This document shows, in pieces, positions 47,534 to 56,826 of a DNA stretch of 64,000 nucleotides. The notes below the pieces were generated by a model. The model did not search any database. It saw only the letters and a list, made by a program, of their open reading frames with translations, and was not told the DNA's origin. Source of the stretch: an uncultured Lachnospiraceae bacterium (GTDB taxonomy: Bacteria > Bacillota > Clostridia > Lachnospirales > Lachnospiraceae); NCBI GenBank assembly GCA_947629565.1, contig CANREG010000002.1, positions 1 through 64,000 on the forward strand, in the 5' to 3' direction. How positions within the stretch are numbered: the stretch's first letter is position 1; every line of letters begins with the position of its first letter. The position numbers and the translations under genes were made by a program.

Positions 47534-48565
47534 ATGCAGTTGGGGAATGCGAAAAAAGCCAATCAGGGTTTTTCATTAATTGAATTGTTGATTGCAATGA
47601 CAATCCTTTCGATTATAATGATTATGATTGTTCAATTTATGAGTACATCCTCGGGAGCCTATCGCAAGACAAAGAAAAATCTGAATATCCAGACGGAATC
47701 CATGCAGGTTATGGAGCAGATGGCGGATACGTTGATGCAGGCGAGTTATGTCAGAGTCAGCACAAAGGATGATGGAATGTATACCATTACGAAGGCTGAC
47801 AAAGACACAAAAAATCAGAGGGTGGTAGCTGAGGCAGCTTCTTATGATGCTGTAAAATTTGATTTTGTACCGGATAATTACGGTAACTATGCGTTGAATG
47901 ATACCTTGAAAACTACAAGTCGTGATGTTATAGTCGATTTTACAACCTTTGAGGTATTAGATGGCAGCAGCGGTAAACCATATCCATTGGATACAGACAG
48001 TGATTTTATATCGCCTGATGAACCGGTGCGTTCATTCCGATATTTGAAGTCTACTGGAGAGTATCAGTATATCAAACCGGAGTTTATTTACGCAGAATAT
48101 GCAAGACAGGCTGATGATGGCACTGCCATTACGGTTCACGTGATATATTATATTACGGATATAACAGATACGCGGGATGGAACCTGTTCCATATATGTTA
48201 ACCGGTATGAGACACAGACGGATGCAGATGCTAAAGCCAAGAATTATGAATGGGCGCGCCAACAGATATTAAGTAAGTTAGGAGCCAGTGTTTCGACAGC
48301 AGCGAGTAAGAAGTCAGCTGTTACGGATAAGTTTACTTCGGCTAATACAACTATATCCGGTGACATCGAAGGATTGTTGACAGATCGAGTTTCAGATTTT
48401 TATCTGTCGGCAGATTCAGAGGGCAATGCATTCTTAGCGAATATTCTTTTTGCGGATGAAGGATATGAATATAATGTTGCGGAGACGATTAGTTTCAGAA
48501 ATTCTAACGTCCTGACGGTCCGGCCGCAGCAGTTATATAAGAAAAAAGGAACTGGAACACCATGA
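47534..48565 (+). CDS. Minor prepilin (PilW/GspJ-like)
   Basis: MQLGNAKKANQG|FSLIELLIAMTILSIIMIMIVQFM class III signal; 343 aa. Confidence 0.85.
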   Translation: MQLGNAKKANQGFSLIELLIAMTILSIIMIMIVQFMSTSSGAYRKTKKNLNIQTESMQVMEQMADTLMQASYVRVSTKDDGMYTITKADKDTKNQRVVAEAASYDAVKFDFVPDNYGNYALNDTLKTTSRDVIVDFTTFEVLDGSSGKPYPLDTDSDFISPDEPVRSFRYLKSTGEYQYIKPEFIYAEYARQADDGTAITVHVIYYITDITDTRDGTCSIYVNRYETQTDADAKAKNYEWARQQILSKLGASVSTAASKKSAVTDKFTSANTTISGDIEGLLTDRVSDFYLSADSEGNAFLANILFADEGYEYNVAETISFRNSNVLTVRPQQLYKKKGTGTP

Positions 48566-48602
48566 TTAAGCATGAGTAGAAGAAAGGAAAAGGGAGAAAG
48601 AT

Positions 48603-51600
48603 ATGTCAAAGAAAAAAGTAATCAATATAATTTCAATTGCCGTCTTGATTGCTCTGTTTGCAGTGGTTTCTGTAGCTTCTTACTCTATTGCAACCAAAGG
48701 TCATGGAGAATCAAAAAATAGTATTAAGCTGGCAGAAAATGATATGACAAACAGAGGCGATAATTTGTCAGATATGACCTATATGACAAATATTGACTTG
48801 ATAATTGACAATGCAATAAATGCAAATGAAAAATTTAACGTAGTTGAAATTATACCAAACGGCGCCACCCAATCTGATTTGGGTGCGTACATTGCCAATG
48901 AAGGTTTTAGCAAGTATGTTATATCTGCCAATAAGGATAGTGTGGCCTCAGATATGCCGGCGGGTATGGTTAATTTTACTTTGCTTACCATACATGCCGG
49001 AACAGCTTTAAGCGACGTTGTCTCTGGCGAGGAAACGGTTCAGTCGATATTAGATGCAGCAGATTTAATCTATGTAAACAGTCCTGCCTATAATTCCTAT
49101 GATGGAACCAATAATATGAATGACGATTTGTTTAATTATCTTCATGTGTATGCTTTAGGTCAGGATAAACCGATTATTATGGATTATGTTACGAAGGGAA
49201 CTACGGCGGCAGCGAATAAGACTTATTATGATTTGGTCAATGCAATCAGCAGGAACCATATTAAATTCCGTACCTATTCATGGGCGGAAGGCTTAACTGC
49301 CGAGAATTTCTTCAAGGCAAACGGATCTTATTATCTGAAAAACAACGTGAATAGCAGAACAGACAGAGCGCCCGGTACAGTGCTTGTTGTAACGAATAAT
49401 GATTCAGCAGCCGATACCATGTACCAAAGAATGTCAGGATATAGTGATGTTATCAAAGATGCATATTATGGTATGAGTGATAAATTGCCGGAAGCAATGA
49501 ATTATACGGTTGTTTCGCCGAGTGCGCTTACAGTGGCCGAATTGGAGAATGGGTATGATTATATCCTTTTGGAAAATGATATTAAGACTGAGACAGTACC
49601 GGAGGATGTCTATAAGAAACTGAAAGCGTTATCAGAGTCTAGTAAGTATATTTTATATGATGGACGGATTATTGGAAATACTTCTGGCGAGGTAGTGGAT
49701 TCTGGTGCGAATAACTACCTGAAATTAATGGATATGCTGATTAGTAATAAGGGTGTAGCAAGGTATCCTCATGTTCTGGCTATTACCAGCGGTTTCTTTA
49801 CTTCCCTGAATGAGCAGCAGGCAGAAGGAATAGCCGGCGCTAAGACGGTTGCCGATATTTTAAACGGAGGGGATTATCGCGGTAGCGGCTCAAGAGGTTC
49901 TAACGGTAAGAAATTCCGTGTCCTGGAGTTACAGCCCTGTTATCCCATTGATCTGGAACTGGCACAGACAAAACCGGCAATGACCAGCAGCAAGGTGCAA
50001 AGTGTATATGAGATGGGTGGTAACTATTATGAGCAGCCTTCCGAAGTGCTTAGCGGCGTTACGAAGGATGAGGTAGAAGAAGGTACGGAGTACTACGCAT
50101 TCGAGTTGTCGAAGGCAAAGATTGCGTATGCAACAGGTCTTAAAATGACGCAGATTCAGATTGACCAGATGTCTACAGATGAGCTGATTACCAGAAAGGA
50201 TAAGCTGATAGAGACATATGATTTAATCTATGTAGGCGGTAATTCCTCTGCTCTGACACCGCATATCTTTGCGGATTTCTTTAGAAATCAAACTAAAGCG
50301 AGCTTAAAGGATGCATTAAAGGTATGTACTTATTTTGATATGTATACCCATACGGGAATTTCTGTTCCTTTGCGTGTGGCAGCAAGTAATAACAAGCAGG
50401 TAGTAACGAACAGTATTCCTTATGGTAATGTAGATAATGAATCAATGAGTACCTTTGTGGAATTAAATGGTAATGACATTACGAAGCGCAAGTTAGATGA
50501 GTTTATTGCCTATATGAATGCAGGAATGCCGATTATTTTTGAAAGCCGGGTAACGGAGGCTTTTGAGAAGGTAAAGAATGAGACTAACCGTCTAAAGCAG
50601 CTTGAAATGAATGATATTGACCCGGATTCCTTTATGTATGATCTGTTAGATGCAGCTTATGCGGATCAGGATAAGAAAGCTAGTATTCTCTGGGATTTTA
50701 AGGCAACAGATGGGCTGGATGATGAGGGGAAGCCATACACTGCTGTTACGCAGATAGATAACTCAGATAAGACTTATGGCAATACACTCGGAGACGTTAC
50801 TGTTTTCAAAGAGGAGGTTGGCGTTGAGATAAAAGATGTAGTGAACGCCTCTCAGACCAGACCGGTTTTAACTCTGACAAAGGCGCCGAAGGATTATATT
50901 GAGGGCAATGCGAATTCGTATAATGAGGCCGGAGAGAAGTTAAGCGTAACCGGTTATGCGACTCTTCCGGGTTCCGATTTGGCGGATATCACAATGAAAT
51001 TATATGTGGATTATGACGGAGACGGAGTCTTCAGTGATGATGCGGATGAATTGGTAAGCTCCGGAATTTATCATTATAATTCAGCAGAGACCACGCCGAC
51101 GGAAATGACCTTAACCTATGATGAGATGGATGAAGATTTTTATGGTCTTGTCAGCTGGAAGGTAGTTGCTCTGGCTCAGAGCGGCGCTTGCGCTGTGACA
51201 GAAGGCTATGCATACTATCCGAAGAAAGAGGATTTGGAAAAGAAGACAGTCCGTATTTTAGAGATTATGCCGGTTGCAGATACCAACGCATCAGGAGAAG
51301 GCGAAGATGAGAATGACGGCCATTCCCTGTATCTGTGCCCGGAATGTCAGATGGCAGAGTACCGCGCTAAGTATAATATATGGTGTAACGGTCTTGATGC
51401 ACTTGCGGAGAATACATCCGGTGATGATGAGACAATAAATGGCGTGAATTTAGGACTGCATCAGCACAAGTTTGGCATTGTTAAATTTGATTCTACCATT
51501 ATGGATGAGGATTGGGATTCCAATATAGCTGATATTTTGTTAGAGGACTATGATTTTGAACTGGATATTGTGACAGTTAACGAATTTGAACAAGTTGTCA

Positions 51601-53708
51601 ACGCAGTTGCAGGACAGACAGACGAACAGATTGAAGCGAATAGACTTGCGGCGCAAGAGCATTATGCCAAGTATCTGCAGTTGCAGAAAGAAGTTGACGA
51701 AAGTATAGAGCTTGCCAACCTAAAGGAAGAGATGGGAAAATTGGTAGGCAATTCTGCGTATACGAAGTCAGATCGTCTGGAACAATATATTGAGAATAAC
51801 GAGTTTTATAAGTTCTGGCTGTATAATATAAATGCACAGCAGGGCGCTTTAGGGGGCAATGGCAATTTGGTGCAGCTAAAGAATTATTATAATGCTTATA
51901 TTGCAAAGAAGGATGAAGCAATTAAGGAATATAATGAATACATTAACTATACTCGTTTATCCGGTAATGCAGAAAATTGGATGTTGAATAACTTTGATAT
52001 GGTTGTATTGGGATTTGCAGAGGACTTTGGAGGCAGAGATTTATCTTTGAGCGCTTGTGAACAGCTTAAGAGTTACATTGATAATGGCGGCGCTATGTTG
52101 AATACCCATGACTCTACAACCAGATACAAGGGCGCCGGTGCAACCAATCTTACGAATGAACTTCGTTCCAGATTTGGTATGGATCGTTTCCATGTAACAG
52201 GACCGGATGATAGTATAGCTGCTTCTGCACAGTCATTGTCATTTGTTTTTGGTAATCAGCCAGGTTGGGGAGCACAGAATGAATTTACTGTTAAGGATAC
52301 AGATATTAATCTGTCTCTTACAAGAAATAATCCATATAATAGTAATATAGACCAAATATCAGCAACAGAGGTACAGGATTCTGTTCATTCGTCTCTTGAT
52401 GAGAAACTTACAATAAATATAGAAATTAAATATCCAGATGGGGGTGCAGTAGCGAATCAAGATGTATGTATATACCGTACCGATAATCGAGATGTTTATG
52501 TGCTAGGGAAAACAGACTCAGATGGAAAAGTGACGTTGCAGTGGGATCAATATGTACGGACAGGAGGTAAATACCAGAAATATCTGACTGAAGACAAGAG
52601 CTTGTATTTCTGGACTGAACGTGCAAGGAATGGCGACAGTACAAGTTTAGATTCTCCATTAAATTGGATGATTTATGGATATCGTTCCATAGTGGGCGTG
52701 ACAGACCCGATGGCTATGTATTCAACTGTTGAAAATCATACGTCACCGTATTTGTATGTACAGTATGAATTCCAAAATGCGGTATTCTGGAATCAGGGTT
52801 ACAATGTAGTAAAAGGAAAAGGAACGGATGGAGCTTCACAGGTAAATGACGGTATTGTAACCACCTATCCATTTACAATCAGTTCAGAGCTTCGGATATC
52901 CGGCACCCATTCACAGACCCTTGCATTGGATATGGAGGATGAAAACGTAGCCGTATGGTATACCTTGTCCGCAGGATCGTCCGCCAGCTCAAAAGACGGC
53001 GCATCTGTATTTGCAGCATCGCCGCATGATGGCATGGATAATTACTTCCTGTACAGTAAAGGCAATATCTTCTACTGCGGCGCCGGTCATACAGTGGTAA
53101 CCGGTCCGGCACGTGACAATAATGACGAGCGTAGATTATTTATTAACATCATTGTAAACAGTGTTCGTAATAAAGGCTCTAAGCCAAAGATTACAGTTCA
53201 TGAACCGGATACAGATGGTGAAGTAATTGACAAGACAAAAGATGAGGGCAATATCTTTTTAGATGAAGATGGGAACTATTATTATAATGTTGAAGATGCA
53301 GAAAGCGTTCCTGAATTTGACTTTAAGGTAAAAGTGGATTCCACTACAGAGCTCAAGCAGGTATATGTATACTATGATTTGAACTATAATATTCCCGGTG
53401 GTGATCTGTTAGATGATTACAGTGCAGATTCAAATCACGTTATGATTGCAGAGTATAATACTCTGACAACGAATAAAGATTTGTTAGGTGGTTTGGATGG
53501 CACATTGAAGAAAGGACAGTTAGCTGAGCTGCGCTACGATCCGGAAAAGAAGGAAGGCTTTAAGAATCTGAAACTGAAATCCCAATATTTTGAACCATAT
53601 GGAGGACAGTATACTTACATTGTAATAAAGGCCGTTGATGGAAAAGGCAATATAGCATACAAGAGGATTAAGATTAAATTAATTCCAAGGCTCTTTGATT
53701 TGACTTAA
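48603..53708 (+). CDS. Giant (1701 aa) membrane-anchored extracytoplasmic protein, last gene of the type IV pilus operon (possibly DUF5057-type)
   Basis: N-terminal anchor KKVINIISIAVLIALFAVVSVASYSIATK; no C-terminal sorting signal; repeated h-LEI-x-P and DLIYV/DMVVL-type motifs; family name is from memory and unverified. Confidence 0.7.
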   Translation: MSKKKVINIISIAVLIALFAVVSVASYSIATKGHGESKNSIKLAENDMTNRGDNLSDMTYMTNIDLIIDNAINANEKFNVVEIIPNGATQSDLGAYIANEGFSKYVISANKDSVASDMPAGMVNFTLLTIHAGTALSDVVSGEETVQSILDAADLIYVNSPAYNSYDGTNNMNDDLFNYLHVYALGQDKPIIMDYVTKGTTAAANKTYYDLVNAISRNHIKFRTYSWAEGLTAENFFKANGSYYLKNNVNSRTDRAPGTVLVVTNNDSAADTMYQRMSGYSDVIKDAYYGMSDKLPEAMNYTVVSPSALTVAELENGYDYILLENDIKTETVPEDVYKKLKALSESSKYILYDGRIIGNTSGEVVDSGANNYLKLMDMLISNKGVARYPHVLAITSGFFTSLNEQQAEGIAGAKTVADILNGGDYRGSGSRGSNGKKFRVLELQPCYPIDLELAQTKPAMTSSKVQSVYEMGGNYYEQPSEVLSGVTKDEVEEGTEYYAFELSKAKIAYATGLKMTQIQIDQMSTDELITRKDKLIETYDLIYVGGNSSALTPHIFADFFRNQTKASLKDALKVCTYFDMYTHTGISVPLRVAASNNKQVVTNSIPYGNVDNESMSTFVELNGNDITKRKLDEFIAYMNAGMPIIFESRVTEAFEKVKNETNRLKQLEMNDIDPDSFMYDLLDAAYADQDKKASILWDFKATDGLDDEGKPYTAVTQIDNSDKTYGNTLGDVTVFKEEVGVEIKDVVNASQTRPVLTLTKAPKDYIEGNANSYNEAGEKLSVTGYATLPGSDLADITMKLYVDYDGDGVFSDDADELVSSGIYHYNSAETTPTEMTLTYDEMDEDFYGLVSWKVVALAQSGACAVTEGYAYYPKKEDLEKKTVRILEIMPVADTNASGEGEDENDGHSLYLCPECQMAEYRAKYNIWCNGLDALAENTSGDDETINGVNLGLHQHKFGIVKFDSTIMDEDWDSNIADILLEDYDFELDIVTVNEFEQVVNAVAGQTDEQIEANRLAAQEHYAKYLQLQKEVDESIELANLKEEMGKLVGNSAYTKSDRLEQYIENNEFYKFWLYNINAQQGALGGNGNLVQLKNYYNAYIAKKDEAIKEYNEYINYTRLSGNAENWMLNNFDMVVLGFAEDFGGRDLSLSACEQLKSYIDNGGAMLNTHDSTTRYKGAGATNLTNELRSRFGMDRFHVTGPDDSIAASAQSLSFVFGNQPGWGAQNEFTVKDTDINLSLTRNNPYNSNIDQISATEVQDSVHSSLDEKLTINIEIKYPDGGAVANQDVCIYRTDNRDVYVLGKTDSDGKVTLQWDQYVRTGGKYQKYLTEDKSLYFWTERARNGDSTSLDSPLNWMIYGYRSIVGVTDPMAMYSTVENHTSPYLYVQYEFQNAVFWNQGYNVVKGKGTDGASQVNDGIVTTYPFTISSELRISGTHSQTLALDMEDENVAVWYTLSAGSSASSKDGASVFAASPHDGMDNYFLYSKGNIFYCGAGHTVVTGPARDNNDERRLFINIIVNSVRNKGSKPKITVHEPDTDGEVIDKTKDEGNIFLDEDGNYYYNVEDAESVPEFDFKVKVDSTTELKQVYVYYDLNYNIPGGDLLDDYSADSNHVMIAEYNTLTTNKDLLGGLDGTLKKGQLAELRYDPEKKEGFKNLKLKSQYFEPYGGQYTYIVIKAVDGKGNIAYKRIKIKLIPRLFDLT

Positions 53709-53773
53709 ATATGACCAATGATGAGTATGCTATGGTATTATGATTCAGTAATTGTATATCCGTAGGGTTAATG

Positions 53774-53830
53774 AGAAAGCACCGCCATTTGCCAGTTCTG
53801 AAAGGGATGGGCAGTGGTAAGGTGCTTTCT
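53774..53830 (+). other. Imperfect long stem-loop between the giant pilus-locus protein gene and the GT2 gene
   Basis: agaaagcacc...ggtgctttct outer stem (10 bp perfect) enclosing ccatttgcc...gggcagtgg. Confidence 0.55.
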
Positions 53831-53862
53831 ATGGTTATAATGCTTTTAAAGAGGTACGTTAT

Positions 53863-54816
53863 ATGAAGAAAAAAATTTCTTTGATTATTCCAAGTTATAA
53901 TGAACAGGAAAGCCTGCCTATTTTGTATGATAGTCTTTGTGGTGTGGCAGAAAAAATGCCGGATTACGAATTTGAATTTTTGTTCGTGGATGACGGTTCA
54001 ACGGATGGAACCAAGGCCGTACTTAGGAAATTAGCAGCGGAAGATAAACGTACAATCTATTTTTCATTTTCAAGGAATTTTGGAAAGGAATCGGCAATGT
54101 ATTGTGGTTTCTGTAATGCAAAGGGCGACTATGTAGCTGTGATGGACGCCGATATGCAGGATCCTCCATCTCTGTTACCGGAAATGGTAAAAGATTTGGA
54201 AACAGGGGAGTACGACAGCGTGGCAACGAGGCGGGTTTCCCGCCAGGGCGAACCTCCTATTCGGTCTTTTTTTGCAAGGATATTTTATAGAATTATTAAT
54301 AAAATTTCGGATGCAGATATTGTAGATGGGGCCAGAGATTTCCGGCTAATGACCAGGGAAATGGTCAATGCAATTATCCGGATGTGTGAGTATAACCGGT
54401 TTTCCAAGGGAATTTTTGGGTGGATTGGCTTTCGGACAAAATGGATTCCCTTTGAAAATATTGAAAGAGTCGCAGGCCAGACAAAATGGAATTTTTGGGG
54501 ATTGTTTAAATATTCTCTCGATGGGATTATTAATTTTTCTCAGGTACCGTTAGTTCTTTCTTCCTGGATGGGTATCTTTTTTACGATTCTGGCTTTTGTC
54601 ATGATTTTATTTGTAATAGTAAGGAGATTAATTTTTGGTGATCCTGTACAGGGGTGGGCTTCTCTGGTGTGTATTATTACGCTTATAGGCGGTATCCAAT
54701 TATTTTGTATTGGTATTTTGGGACAATATATATCAAAGATGTATCTGGAAGTTAAAAATAGACCACATTATATTATAGGCGAAACAAATGAGAAAAATGT
54801 TAATAGGATAAAATAG
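53863..54816 (+). CDS. Family 2 glycosyltransferase, GtrB/CsbB-like
   Basis: KISLIIPSYNEQESLPIL...FLFVDDGSTDGT...MDADMQDPP and two C-terminal TM helices. Confidence 0.92.
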   Translation: MKKKISLIIPSYNEQESLPILYDSLCGVAEKMPDYEFEFLFVDDGSTDGTKAVLRKLAAEDKRTIYFSFSRNFGKESAMYCGFCNAKGDYVAVMDADMQDPPSLLPEMVKDLETGEYDSVATRRVSRQGEPPIRSFFARIFYRIINKISDADIVDGARDFRLMTREMVNAIIRMCEYNRFSKGIFGWIGFRTKWIPFENIERVAGQTKWNFWGLFKYSLDGIINFSQVPLVLSSWMGIFFTILAFVMILFVIVRRLIFGDPVQGWASLVCIITLIGGIQLFCIGILGQYISKMYLEVKNRPHYIIGETNEKNVNRIK

Positions 54817-54827
54817 GAGATTCATGT

Positions 54828-55334
54828 ATGCATAAGCTTTATCCAAGATGCGCATATAACAAAAAAGAGGATATACCCATTGAAAAATACTATCAACAGG
54901 GATTTCGGGGAATATTGCTTGATATCGATAATACATTAGTTCCCCATGACCAGCCGGTAGATGAAAAGGCGGAAATTTTCATTCAGAGATTGAAGGCGGC
55001 AGGATTTGGGATTTGCCTGATTTCCAATAATGATGAAGAACGGGTGCGTACCTTTGCAGATCCATTGGGAGTAAAATATGTGTATAAAGCATGGAAACCT
55101 TCCAAAAAAGGCTATGAAAGAGGTATGGAGCGGTTGGGAACTAATCTGGAAAACACACTGTTTGTTGGGGATCAGATATTTACGGATATTTGGGGGGCCA
55201 ATCGTGCCGGTATGTATAGTATTTTATTAGATCCGATTGATCCTAAGGAGGAATTTCAAATTGTTCTGAAACGAATTCCCGAAAAGATAATTAAATGGTT
55301 TTATCTAAGAAAAGTTTCCAGGGGAGGAAAATAA
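54828..55334 (+). CDS. YqeG-family HAD IIIA-type phosphatase
   Basis: FRGILLDIDNTLVPHDQPVDEKAEIFIQRLKAAGFGICLISNNDEERV...FVGDQIFTDIWGANRAGMYSILLDPI. Confidence 0.93.
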   Translation: MHKLYPRCAYNKKEDIPIEKYYQQGFRGILLDIDNTLVPHDQPVDEKAEIFIQRLKAAGFGICLISNNDEERVRTFADPLGVKYVYKAWKPSKKGYERGMERLGTNLENTLFVGDQIFTDIWGANRAGMYSILLDPIDPKEEFQIVLKRIPEKIIKWFYLRKVSRGGK

Positions 55335-55336
55335 TA

Positions 55337-56719
55337 ATGAATATTAGCGGAAAGACCAGTGTGATTGGTTTGATTGGCAATCCGGTGGAGCATACATTGT
55401 CACCGGTGATTCATAACGGATTGGGAGAGCGGCTTAACATTCCTTCCGTATATGTGCCTTTTTTAGTGGAAAAGGAGGGGCTTAGCGCGGCAGTGAAGGG
55501 CGCTTACGCCTTGCATATAAAGGGGCTTAACGTGACCGTACCCCACAAAAATGACGTAATGGATTCTCTGGTGGAGATAGATGAGGCGGCGGCGGCAATC
55601 GGAGCAGTCAATACGCTGGTCCGCTGCGAGGAGAAGGGCGGCTATAAAGGGTACAATACGGATATGTCGGGGCTTCGGCGGCAGATGAAAGAGGATGGGA
55701 TTTCTCTTAAGGGGGAAACCGTGGTTATCTTAGGCGCAGGCGGGGCGGCAAAGGCGGTTGCCTATATGTGTCTCATAGAAGGGGTGGCAAAGATTTACCT
55801 TTTAAACCGCACTGTGGAAAAGGCGGGGGAGATTGCTGGGAAGCTTGACCCAGAGGGAAAAGTGATTGTCCCTATGGCGCTGGCGGATTATGGGAAGCTT
55901 CTTGAAGGATTGGAGAAATGGATTGTCTTTCAGGCAACGTCAATCGGATTGGCGCCTCATATAGATCAGGTTGTAATTGAGGACGGTTCCTTTTATGACA
56001 GGGTAAAAATCGGCGTGGACCTTATCTATAATCCGGCGGAGACCAAGTTCATGAAGCTGGTAGCAGCGCATGGAGGAAAAGCATTTAATGCCCTCAAAAT
56101 GCTGCTTTATCAGGGAATTATCGCTTATGAGCTATGGCATGATATGACGGTGCCGGAGGACGTGGCGGCGGAGATTTACACTGAGCTAAGGCGCCAGGTG
56201 TACCCGAAGGATAACATTGTCCTTATCGGCTATATGGGAAGCGGCAAGACTACCTTTGGAAAAGCTTTGGCGAAGCATTTTGACATGGATTTTCTGGATA
56301 CGGACGGGTATATTGAGCGGCAGGCGGGAAAGAAGATTTCAGAGATTTTTGCGGAAGAAGGGGAGGAAGCCTTCCGAAAGCTTGAGACGGAAGCATTGAC
56401 CGGGCTGCGGGATTCCCTGCAGCATACGGTGGTCGCCACCGGCGGCGGTATGCCTCTGCGTCCGGAAAATGCAAGGCTTCTAAGGGAGATTGGCCGGGTT
56501 TGCTACCTGACGGCGGCCCCTCAGGTCATTTATGAGCGGGTAAAGGAAGACGGAAACCGACCTCTCTTAAAGGGGGAAGACCCTTACGGCACCATATGCC
56601 GGATGATGAAGCAAAGAGAGCCTATGTACAGGCGGGCGGCTGATGTGGCTGTGGACGCAAACTGCGACAGCATTGAGGAAATGTTGGAGAGATTAATTCC
56701 GGCTGTGGGCGTAGAATGA
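55337..56719 (+). CDS. Bifunctional shikimate dehydrogenase (AroE)-shikimate kinase (AroK) fusion
   Basis: AroE: GLIGNPVEHTLSPVIHNGLGERLNIPSVYVPF...GLNVTVPHKNDVM...GYNTDMSGL; AroK: NIVLIGYMGSGKTTFGKALAKHFDMDFLDTDGYIERQAGKKISEIF. Confidence 0.93.
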   Translation: MNISGKTSVIGLIGNPVEHTLSPVIHNGLGERLNIPSVYVPFLVEKEGLSAAVKGAYALHIKGLNVTVPHKNDVMDSLVEIDEAAAAIGAVNTLVRCEEKGGYKGYNTDMSGLRRQMKEDGISLKGETVVILGAGGAAKAVAYMCLIEGVAKIYLLNRTVEKAGEIAGKLDPEGKVIVPMALADYGKLLEGLEKWIVFQATSIGLAPHIDQVVIEDGSFYDRVKIGVDLIYNPAETKFMKLVAAHGGKAFNALKMLLYQGIIAYELWHDMTVPEDVAAEIYTELRRQVYPKDNIVLIGYMGSGKTTFGKALAKHFDMDFLDTDGYIERQAGKKISEIFAEEGEEAFRKLETEALTGLRDSLQHTVVATGGGMPLRPENARLLREIGRVCYLTAAPQVIYERVKEDGNRPLLKGEDPYGTICRMMKQREPMYRRAADVAVDANCDSIEEMLERLIPAVGVE

Positions 56720-56765
56720 GAGAGCATTGAGGAGATGCCGGAGAGATTGATTCTGGCTGCGGGCG
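56666..56765 (+). repeat. Degenerate 54-bp-period tandem duplication spanning the aroEK stop codon
   Basis: gacagcattgaggaaatgttggagagattaattccggctgtgggcg (56666-56711) vs gagagcattgaggagatgccggagagattgattctggctgcgggcg (56720-56765). Confidence 0.88.
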
Positions 56766-56826
56766 ATGAGTACCCGAAGTGCAGCCGGGGAAATAAGAAA
56801 TTGCAGGAACAGGGAAAGGGCAGAGT

